Assembly: GCA_964017155.1 (NCBI GenBank)
Contig: OZ024863.1
Span: 43,702,584 to 43,766,583 of the forward strand
DNA from: Oasisia sp. SBJ-2009
Taxonomy: Eukaryota > Annelida > Polychaeta > Sabellida > Siboglinidae
DNA length: 64,000 nt
Direction: 5' to 3'
Made by a program: the position numbers and the translations under genes. This document shows, piece after piece, positions 46,297 to 56,569 of the stretch (positions are counted from its first letter, which is position 1; each line of letters starts with the position of its first letter). Below the pieces are notes generated by a model. It made no database searches and was not told where the DNA came from. It worked only from the letters and a program-made list of their open reading frames with translations.

Positions 46297-47492
46297 ATTA
46301 TGATATCACAGGAACTCTAAATTTACTCAGTCTGAGTAACGAGCATGTGTCCACGTGGGCAGCCTCTGTTTACACGGTACATGTGATAATGTCTCCACGT
46401 GGTTCTGCTAGTGTTTACGTTGTACACGTGGTAAAAATATGTATCAGTATATAACTATTTTGCTAAACCTAGACGTAGTTGTTTCGAATTCCGTGTTTAC
46501 AGTCTGTAATGTGTCATCACACTCTGCACATTTTATCTCAGAAATGTCATAATCCGAAATAAAACATAAATAAAAATAGTTGTGTTCACCCACGTTTAAC
46601 TTTAAGCTAATTATATTACTAAGAGAAAGTACGTTTCAGTTGCTAAGTCGTGAGTTTTTTTTGTATTTCAAATGAATGATAAGTGTAAATAAATGATGAA
46701 ATAATGGAAAAGTAATACACCAATTACTAACATGAAAATAAAGCTAGTACATATTAATATAATTGCTTTTATTCAACAAACCCAAAAGTATAATTTATTT
46801 TCGTATTACTAATTAATGTATTACTGCTCTCTAGGTTATAGATTGTTTTCTGTATGGTATAGTACGTGCTTATGTATGCACAGCAATTAGTTGCTAGCTG
46901 TGTCTAGATTAATCTTTATGTGTTACTTGTTTATTTGTTGTTGTTTGTTGAATAAAATCAATTACATTAAATTTGTACCAGCTTTATTTTCATATTACTA
47001 ATTAATGTATTACTTTTACATTGTTTTTAGTAATTATTTACATACATCATTAATTTGAAATGCAAAAAACTCACAACAGACATGTACATTAAATTTACCA
47101 AATGGCACGTACTTTCTCTTCAAAGTGGGGGTACGTATAACTATTTCAATCATAATTTTTATTGTTATTTCAAATACTATTTCTGTTCTGTTCGTTGAGA
47201 TAAAGTGCGCAGAGACTGTAAACACGGAATTCGGAAAAAAACTACTAGGTTTAGCTAGTTACGTGTACAATATAAACACAAGCAGAACCACATGGAAACA
47301 TTGTCACGTGTTCCGTGTAAACAGAGGCTGCCCACGTGGACACATGCTCGTTACTCATTGGTTGAAAAAGGCCCTGTCCCTTAACCTATGTGGTGAGCCA
47401 AAACATGCCGGCCGGGTAGCGAATATTTCTTTCCTAGGATACTTGGTACACAGTGTACATATATCAACCAATCAGAGATGGGCGACAATATG

Positions 47493-47520
47493 ACCCTAAC
47501 CCTAAAACCCTAACCCTAAA
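47493..47520. repeat. Interstitial telomere-like (CCCTAA)n tract
   Basis: Four CCCTAA units with one extra AA form the loop of the foldback. It is the TTAGGG-type repeat of most metazoans, too short to imply a chromosome end. Confidence 0.85.
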
Positions 47521-47581
47521 CATTACGTCATATTGTCGCCTATCTCTGATTGGTTAATTTATATAATATGTACACTGTGTA

Positions 47582-49098
47582 GGGTAACCTGGGCAGCCCG
47601 GTTGTGTATTTTGTTATCCATAACTGCATAATTGTGCAGTAATTGTGTTGAGGTACACGTATATATACTTTGTGTATGACACATGTCTCTGAACGATTGA
47701 ATAACCAAAACGTAAGTTATAATAAGTTTAAAAAGTGCTCCAATAAAACCGGTTTGCCCCATGCTTGGGGTAAAACGTACGGCCCCTCGCCTGGGGTAAA
47801 ACGGCCCAGAGCGTATTTACTCTAATATTAGGTTTAACCGTTGTAATGATATAAAAACAATGTGTTTTATTCATTATTTATTTAAACCGTCATTATTATT
47901 ATCACTCGTCGTGAGTAGAAATAATCACCAATCCGCATCGCTCATCGTGAATTACATTAGACTGATCATTGTTATGTCCGTCGTCTACTGCTTATTCAAC
48001 AATACAACACGGTCACATAATACTGATACTATTTGTTGCACGTCTACAGTTCTCCTGCTCTATCGGTCTTACATCCAGAACATCCCGGTTTCCTACCTAC
48101 CAGCTCCTGTCTGACAATTACGATCACCTTTGGCATCTGCATCATCACAGGCCTTAAAATCATTATTATAAGTGTTGAACATATTATGCTACAGTAATGG
48201 CATGCAGATACTTCACGGCAGATACAACAACCTAATCATCAATCGAAACCACTCATCATTAATTATAATATGTCAAAAAATTACAGTTGTCATTAAAAGC
48301 AATATTCTGCATTATCATTACACTTGTCACTGAAAACACTCATCAGCTGTGGAATTTGCATTATCGCAAGCCTTAAAATCATTAACATATTGTATTAACG
48401 AATGGCTTGCAGATACTCTACTGTGTAATCACATTCTGACTCGCGGTTGGGGCACACAAAATACGGGAGCCCTGGTGTGCACTCACTGTGAGCCCAATTC
48501 TTGCATTCTTGGCATTGAACCTAGACTTCTCGTGGCTGACTGCAACTGAATGGTTCTCCGCACACCAACCAGGGCCATTCCTCTTCGTCGCTGGTTTCGT
48601 CCACTTTCTTGCACTTTTTATTAAAATTATTGTGTATGCTATAAATACGTCACAGCTTTATTGCATTTACATACCATATTCGTACTGCATGGCGGGGCAA
48701 GATGGCCCCGGGACCGTTTTGCCCCATTCTGACAAGGCCGTCTTACCCCATACACACCAGTGCCGACTTTTTTCTCCTTCACATGTAATCCTTTAATATT
48801 GCTCCCATTTCGATGAAAGTAATTGAAAACGTGTATATATGCGAGTGCATTAGTACATCACACGGTGGACATATTAGCATCGATTTTACCAAGGAGTGAT
48901 TATAATATTAGATCACAGGGTATGCAAAACTTTAAAAAAAGGTTACTTTTGATAGCGTTTGGCCTTGTGGTCGCTAAGAGTATTCGCTATGTACCAGCAT
49001 CATGTTCCACTATATAACGTTAGTTTGTGTTCACTCATTTGGCAGATAAGCCGGGGGGGGCGTATTACCCCCAGGGGCCGTTTTGCCCCAAGTTACCC
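47582..49098 (-). mobile_element. Second pogo-like element, inserted at TA inside a foldback
   Basis: It begins GGGTAACCTGGGC and ends GCCCCAAGTTACCC, flanked by TA at 47580-47581 and 49099-49100. The minus strand at 48608-48436 reads WPWLVCGEP, then VQCQECKNWAHSECTPG and YFVCPN, a pogo-type transposase tail with one stop. Subterminal GGGGTAAAACG motifs recur inside both ends. Removing it restores a continuous palindrome around the insertion point. Confidence 0.75.
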
Positions 49099-49199
49099 TA
49101 CCAAGTATCCTAGGAACAAATATTGGCGCCGGGTACGGCCGACTTGAGGAGTAAACAGCCAGCCGGCTACGGCCGACTTGAGGTCTAAAGGGTTTTAAG

Positions 49200-49960
49200 C
49201 GAGACTAGTTGACTGGCTGAATGGTTGTTTGCTTGACTGGCTGAATGGTTGTCTGCTTGACTTGTTGTTGGTTGTTTTTCTGGAAGATTCAATTATCCGT
49301 TCAAAACAGTACACTAAAAAAGAAAAAGTTCCACCAGATACACGTTGGAATGCCAGTAATAAGATTAGTGCAATACGTAACATTTTAGAAGCAGTAGGGT
49401 ATGGCGGGGGAATACGCCCACCTTAGCATGGACTTGCATAATATGAAATAGTTCAGTTTAAGAGGATGTTACACTTTGTTGAAATAGCCAGTACTTGAAG
49501 TCTTAAATGCATATATTCTTTCAAGATAATGCATTTTAAAAAAACGGTAAAAAGGAGGCATATTGCCCACCAAATTAAAAGGGGCAATTTGCCCAGGATC
49601 GGCATTTTACCCCCACAACCATCTTTTATGTAATGACACTGCCTGGAGAGCGATGCCAAACATTCACCATTAGTAGGTGGCCGCTTTGTATGGTAGTGAA
49701 ATATTCCTCACATTTTCTCACTTCTCCCAATCCCGATTACATCCCATACCAACCTGTTTTCCCTAAGTTCTTCACCAACTTCTTGTATGTGTACATCTCT
49801 TGGTAGAATTCTGACACTGTAGCTTGCTATCTTTAATCTATTTACCCTCTTTCAGCGGCTCTTTGTGATCCAGAAATTCTTAGCACCCCCTGCATGTAGT
49901 CCTCTTTGACCAGAGCTGCCTCCTTGGTCATGGACTCTTTCGGAGCCGCTTGGGATTGGG
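49200..49960. other. Unassigned spacer before the RNF213-like gene
   Basis: 49195-49270 has a tandem GACTGGCTGAATGGTTGT repeat. 49545-49620 has TTGCCC/GGGCAA motifs like those of the pogo-like element at 47582. No promoter element is obvious. Confidence 0.4.
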
Positions 49961-49964
49961 GGCC

Positions 49965-50172
49965 ATGGCTTTGTAGTGCTTTGCATGCTGGTGTTTTTGG
50001 CCTACCGTTTCACGCTGACGTGTGGGGGTTGGAAGGGGCAGGTGATGTAGGGTGAACGAAATTGCCCAAGTTTCGACATGGTCGCTGTATCTGTACCGAA
50101 CCACCGATTTCGAACCCCATGCAGACCCTCTAGTCGGGAGTCCAGGCATTCTAACCATTCGGCCACCATGCC
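49965..50172 (-). mobile_element. tRNA-derived SINE (family 2, Ser/Leu-like head)
   Basis: The minus strand starts GGGCATGGTGGCCGAATGG and has GGGGTTCGAAATCGG (B-box), resembling a class II tRNA with a longer variable arm. The body follows leftwards with AATTTCGTTCACCCTACAT. It sits just before the TA microsatellite upstream of RNF213-like exon 1. Confidence 0.65.
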
Positions 50173-50173
50173 C

Positions 50174-50219
50174 TATATATATATATATATATATATATGT
50201 GTATGTAAGTATATGTATG

Positions 50220-50272
<53 letters not shown>
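50174..50272. repeat. (TA)n microsatellite upstream of RNF213-like exon 1
   Basis: TA runs broken by GTATGT; ends about 60 bp before the probable start codon. Confidence 0.95.
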
Positions 50273-50334
50273 TGTATCACAGATGTATGTTATATTTGTT
50301 TCAAGGTACGTCACCTGCAGCCTGCCATGCAAGG

Positions 50335-50551
50335 ATGGACGGCAGAGATGTTCGATGTAGAGGCATCTTGCAGCAAGGAAACGAATGTGGTGCCTCGCTG
50401 CGGAAACAGTATAAATTCTGCCCTGAATGCGGTTTCGTGGTTGATCCAAACATTTGGAAGGAAGACTCTGTGTGCACACGATGTGGCTGGAAAATTCCAC
50501 CAGGCCTTGTAGCTAAATTCTGTCCAGAATGTGGAAACAATATGGGGACCG
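50335..50551 (+). CDS. RNF213-like exon 1: double zinc ribbon
   Basis: The ATG at 50335 begins MDGRDVRC. The 72 residues contain a first ribbon half (C..G, CG, then FCPECG) and a second, [11 protein letters not shown]...FCPECG. The second has the spacing of RNF213's N-terminal CPSC...FCSQCG. The exon ends ACC-G before GTTAGT (phase 1). The reading frame is open upstream through a TA microsatellite, but an acceptor-like CACCTGCAG at 50311-50319 suggests an untranslated exon upstream. Confidence 0.72.
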
Positions 50552-53500
50552 GTTAGTTGCTTAATTTATATATTTCGTTATGTGTCAAACCGTCCGCATG
50601 CAATGAAGATAGTAGACCGATTTCATACGAATTTCAAATGTAATAGAACTAGCTCAAATAACCAGCAATGCTGGGGGAAGGCAGTTACATGTGCTAAAAC
50701 TGTCACTCAGTTTATGCAGGTATATTCGTACGTGCATGTATAGACTTACTGACAGGGTAACCATTATTAATCAAATAATCATGTGTGTCACGGTTATATT
50801 ATATGATCGTGATTAGGGGAAGGGCAGGCAAAGTGGGCCCCTTAAGCACCAATTGACCTTCATTTGAGATTTATGAAATAAAATTGTCAATTTTTGCTAC
50901 AGTAGCTAGCTATCTATATATTGACTAAATACATGCACAGTCTAATTACTTTATCTTAATAACATTAGACGAGTTTTAAAAATACACCCAATTTATGATT
51001 TTGTAAATCGTGGAGGCCAAAGTGGGCCCTCTCACAACACTATGCGATGCCACTTAATCGTTGGTGCAAATCTCGCACATAAACCCGCCACGCTTATACC
51101 CGGCACATGCATGGTGTGTCCACCGGCCACACTCCCCACAATACATCCAGCTTTTGCATTTTCTGCTGTTGGAATACAAAAATCCGAACAACACAGACAA
51201 GGTGAAGTGTCACTGTCTTCCTTTTATGTCTTTTTGACATGTTATATCAGCTTGTGTGCACTCTCTCTCTCTTTGAACCAGTTGGTTGTAGGCACCAGGA
51301 ACATTACCAGTTTTGCCGTGGCCTCAACGTCTTTCTTTTAAGGGCTGCCTGTAATGATCCAGGTCATCCCTCTGTAGCCTTTTGCACTATAGTGGCCTCT
51401 GCCATAGATTATCGGTCGGACGCTATTTTGAGAATATTGTGTATATTCACTTCAAACTGAAATTGCTCATTCAACTAACTATGGCCTATTTTTCCATGGA
51501 CCACATTTACAGTTATGTACTCTGATAATTTATGAAAAGGTGGTTTTTGTAAGGCACATCAATTATTTTAAGAAAAGTACCTAAAACACAAATTTGCTAC
51601 TCACCGTTTTGCATTCACGCTAAAGAAACAAATACGATGTTAAATTATGTCCCCTGCCCTGAAGGGTCTATAAATGCTACTACCGTTGTTTTGACTGCAT
51701 TGCATATCAGGAATGCTGTGACGGGGGAGGCTACTTTGGCCGAGGGGCCCACTTTATCCACCCTTCCCCTAATATTACAGTAGATGGTGTACACTATTGC
51801 TTAGAGTTTGCTTACAGTGACATTGTTTCATTCCTGTGTTAAGCTGTATCTAAAATGTAATTTTCTTCAGTAATAAAAGACACAAGTGCGGAGACTACTG
51901 TAACAACGGAGATTGCAAGTGGAGATCTCACCGAAAACAAGTCTTCATCATCAGTTTCAAAACCATCACAACCACCAGCAAATGAAGGAGAGTCTGTGAA
52001 GGATCCGCCAGAGGGCACAGCATTCTCTGGAAATGAATCAAACGAACATGGAAAAGCGGTGGGCAGAACGGTGGAAGACGGTGACCACAGTGACACACAT
52101 TTGCAGGTAAGCTAGCAAATACACATGTTCAAACAAACATTTGGACCTAATTGTATAATGTATATTGGTTTGAGCTGATTCAATAATAATCTGACATTTA
52201 AAAATTTGAAACGGTAAGCTAGAGACAGTGCCAAGCGAAACATCTTTCAGGTGGACAAGGAAGTCCATTGGCTTATCAAGAGTCCAACCTATCTATCTAA
52301 ATGTACCCTACCATTTTTAGGTATATGTCGATTTTATTTTTAAACATAAGTAACACTACTAGCACCTACACAATCAGCATATAATCTTTTCCGTTCATTT
52401 AGTGTTCTGTGTGAAAATGAGAATTTTCTAATATCTAGTCTACACTGCTTCTTTGCTAATGTAATTCCATGTCTTCTAGTCCTTCTCTCTTGTGTAACCG
52501 AGAAAAAAAAAATTATGTCAATATTTTAATACACATTCAGTATTTTAAACACTTCTATCTGATCTCCTCTCAATCTCCTGGTTTCTAGTGTTGTTAATTA
52601 AATCACATTCTTTTAGACGCATTTCATAACTAATATTCCTTGGTACCATTTTGGTTTTCTCTTTGTACTCTTTCTAGTATATCAATATCCTTCTTGCGAT
52701 ATGGACTCCATGCCTGTATGCAATATTCTAAATGATGCCTAACTATTGTTTTGTACAGTTTTGTGTTAGTTCTTTTTCGTTGTACACTATATTTCGCCTA
52801 ATTAGTCCAAGCATTTGGTTTCCCTTCACTGTTCTGATACCTTCATATCAGCACTAATAGTTAACCCTACGTCCTTTTCCTTTACTGTAGTATTTAGTAC
52901 AGTACCACCCATTGTATATTGTGCATATTCATTCCCACGTCCTGTGTGAAGGCACTTACACTTCCCAAAATTAAACAGCATTTGCCACTTCTCAGACCAT
53001 TCGAGCATCTTAATAAGATCATCTTGTAATTGCTGTCTATCTGCAATACTTTTCATTTTTCTAAACACTATTGTAATGTCCGGAAACGTCAACACCTTGC
53101 TTCTTATTATACCATCATCCAAATCATTGATATATTTTAAGAATAAAATACGTCCCAATATTGATCCATGGTGCACTCCACTCAAAACCGATTTTTAGTT
53201 TGAAACCTTCCCATCAACTACTACTTTTTGTCTGCTACCAATAAGCCATTTTTCTATCCAGTTAATCATCCATTTCCTATGCCATGGGACTTTGGTTTAA
53301 GTAATAATCTTTGATGTAACACTTTGTCACAGTTTTTTTTTTAAATCTAAGTATATTATATCTACTGGTGATCCCTCAACTACCCACTTTGTGACATCTT
53401 CCAAAAAACATAACATATTTGTTAAGCATTACCTTGCTTTTAGAAATGCTTGGCCATCCTCCTCTGTATTTCATCGTCAATGCATCCGTCACTTGATATA

Positions 53501-56500
53501 GTGCTTCTGAGGTAGGTGAATTCCAGAACAGAGTTCAGCTTGTTTCCATCAACCATGATATCCTCCTCTCGGGTTCTTGTAGAGTTGGGTTGGTACAGCA
53601 CCTCGGTCTTCTTGATGTTAATCTTCATGCCGAACTTCTTTGACGCATTGGAGAAAGCATCCACTATTTTCTGCATCTCTTCAGCAGAGTGTGCAACCAG
53701 TGCACTGTCATCTGCGAATAGCAGCTCTCTCATCAGTATCCGAGGAGTCTTGGTCTTCGCTCTGAAGTGTGCGACGTTGAATAGGTCAGCCCTCTGTCTG
53801 GACTGTATATAGACGCCATCACCCATGTCTCGGAAAGCATCGTCGAGCATTGCTGATAGGAAGATGGAAAAGAGCATGGGGGCCAGTACACAACCTTGCT
53901 TGACCCCATTTGTGACCTTGAACGATTCCGCGACTTCCCCTCCAACACTAACATTCGCCATAATTCCGGTATGTAGTGCCTCGATCATTGTTGTGAACTT
54001 CTCTGGGCAGCCATACTTCTTCAGTAGCTGCCATAGTCCAGTCCTCCCAACTGTATCGAACGCCTTACTGAAGTCGACAAATACCATGTACAGTGGTCGG
54101 TCCTGCTCAATGCACTTTTCTTGTAGTTGTCGGAGACAAAATATCATATCTATGGTGCTCCGGTTACCTCTGAAGCCACACTGTGTCTCTGAACCTACCT
54201 CTGGTGTTATGTGGGTAGATAGTCTGTTGAGGAGGATCCTAGCGAAGATCTTGCCTGCTATGGAAAGAAGAGAGATTCCTCTGTAGTTCCCACAATCTGT
54301 TCGATCACCTTTCTTGTAGATGGTTATGATGCTGGCATCCTTCCATGCTTGTGGTGCAGAACTCATCTACCAGGCATTGGTGATTAGTTGGTGCAGTCTG
54401 CTGAACAGATTGTCTCCTCCATGCTTCCATACTTCTGCAGGAATTCCATCTCCTCCAGGTGCTTTGCCATCTTTCAGGCCGGCAATTGCTCTAGCCATCT
54501 CATCCATAGTTGGAATCTCATCGAGGCTTGTCTTGGTAATGCGCTGTGGGATGTTGTCCAGAGCTTCGTGATCTATGTCGCCAGGGACATTGAGTAGCTT
54601 CTGGAAGTGTTCACTCCATCTTGCCACAACTCTCTTGCTGTCAGAGAAGGTCTCCATTCCATCTGTTGATTTCAGTTGAATAGGTCCCTTCTTCTTGGGT
54701 CCCCTCACTTCCTTCAGTCCACTGTAGAAGCCCTTCATGTCGTTTCTGTCAGCAGCTCTCTGCAGCTCCACTGCCTTCCTTTCCCACAAGTCTGACTTCA
54801 GTGCATGGGTGTGTTTTTGTAACAGTCTGCAGGCATCTTTGTATGCTGCAGAGGTGGATCTGGTGCTCCTGGTTTGCAACCCTCTCTGGTGGGCTTGGTT
54901 TCTTCTGCTCATAAGAATCTGTAGCTCCTGGTCGTTGGGGTCGAACCAGTCCTGGTTTTTTCTGTCTGGCTAGCCAAGATATGTCTTGGCTGTGTTGTAC
55001 ACGACCTGCTGCAGAGCTGCCTATTCCTCGTCTGGTGTTGAGTTTTCCTTGTAGGTGTAGGTGCTAGTAGTGTTAATATATTTAAAAAACAAACCGACAT
55101 AATACCTAAGACGGGCGGGGTATACTTAGATAGATAGGTTGGACTCTCGATAAGCCAAACAGGCTTCCTTGTCCACCTGCCATCTAGAGTTGAATCTCTA
55201 GCTGGCAATCTTGTTAAATCTTGTTAAAACCAAGTGATCTTTAACTAGTTTTTCTAATAGTTTCCAAATCACCGAAGTTAAACTCACTGGTCCATAATTC
55301 TCTGACTTGTTTCTCGAACCTTTTTTTAACTAATGGTATGATTTGCTTCTTACCATTCTAATGGAACTACTCCCTCCTCTAATGACAAATTGAACACTCT
55401 TGCAAACTGTATGCTAATTTGTTTTACAATTTCCAATAATAATTTGGGAGGAATCCAGTCCAGGTGATTTATTATCCTTCATGTCCCTTATTTTCGTAGC
55501 TACCATTTTTGGGGTTACAATTAGTTGTCCTAAATAGTGTGACTCTCTTCCTTCAACCTTAGTCTCTGGTACTGGTAATGCACTAATATCTTCCCTGGTA
55601 AACACCAAACTAAAGTACTCATTTAGGTTTTCTGCCATTGAGAATCCCTCTGTTATTATGTTTCAATCACTACCTTCTGGAGGAACGACCTTATCCTGAA
55701 CTTTCTGTTTACTTTTGAACATACGCATAAAAACTCTAGCTGTCATGTTTGATATTAAACGCTAATATTTATTCATAGCTTCTCTCTGAATGTCTAATTT
55801 CTGCTGTAGCTTGGTTAAGTGCTTCTTTGTAAATGCCATAGTCTTGTTCACTTCCAGTATGTCTATATGTCTTCCACATCAGTCAATTTCATTCTTTAAG
55901 ATATTCCAGCATTCTGTTGCGGTCTTATTCTCCAGTGTGTTATGTTAGTCTACCGTTGCTAAATATTTCGTTATGTCCTTATATCTTTCTTTGTGAAAAT
56001 TTTCCTGTACCGTATTTTTCAATTCCGTTCTCCTTTTACTTTGATGATAAAATATATATGGTTGTGATCACTACACCCCAGTGGCTGACATATTGTGACA
56101 TTATGAAAATATTCCTTATGTGAGGTCAATACTATGTCCAACACGTTGTCGCCCCTGGTTGGTTCTAATACATGTTGAGTAAGGAAACTGTCTTGTACTA
56201 AATTTAAAAAAATTGATCCCCACTCCCAGTTCTCTCATAACAATAATACTGATCAATTTATTTTTCAACTTTTATGCACCACCAATTTAAACCATCTGCA
56301 TCCGCCAATGTTTCCGCCACCCCATCCAGGACAGAACCCCCTCCGGGCAAAGCTCCCATGGACAAAACCCCCTCCATACATAACTCCATCAGGACATAAG
56401 CTCCTTCCGGACATAAACCCCCTCGGACAAAACCCTCTCATCATAGATACTAGCACCAAGAATTATCAAAATAATTAAACTTAATTACCATGGCTTGTAT

Positions 56501-56520
56501 GTATAATGTTGTTATATATG

Positions 56521-56569
<49 letters not shown>

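Larger units (their letters stand above)
42169..46332 (-). mobile_element. Full-length CR1-clade non-LTR retrotransposon with both ORFs open
   Basis: The element is 4164 bp and its 5' end is at 46332. It has a short 5' leader, ORF1 (46296-45148), ORF2 (45316-42269) and a 100-nt 3' UTR ending in tandem CTTGTTAAAT-type repeats, as CR1 elements end in short repeats rather than poly(A). It is flanked by TGAGTA at 42163-42168 and 46333-46338. It interrupts the left TIR of a DNA transposon whose intact right TIR preserves the unbroken target sequence. Both ORFs lack stops or frameshifts, which indicates a young, possibly still active copy. Confidence 0.93.
42106..47413. mobile_element. Long-TIR DNA transposon, copy C, interrupted by the full-length CR1
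   Basis: The left TIR begins at 42106 (CACGTTTTGGCTCACCAC...), breaks at TGAGTA (42163-42168) and resumes at 46333. The matching right TIR is at about 47203-47413. Without CR1 the element is about 1.1 kb with arms near 230 bp. Confidence 0.75.
47421..49124. mobile_element. Foldback element with a telomere-like loop, split by the pogo-like element
   Basis: The left arm runs 47421-47493 (GAATATTTCTTTCCTAGGAT... to GGCGACAATATGA). The right arm runs 47528-47581 and, after the 1.5-kb pogo-like insertion, continues at 49101-49124 (CCAAGTATCCTAGGAAC). The arms are inverted repeats of about 75 bp. The loop between them is CCCTAA repeats. Confidence 0.75.

Noticed and set aside
47493..47520. Chromosome end
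   Set aside because: Only four CCCTAA units, inside a foldback with genes on both sides.
50105..50172. Possible Ser/Leu tRNA gene
   Set aside because: The head is diverged, fused to a repeat body, and has a related fragment at 16445-16685; treated as a SINE.
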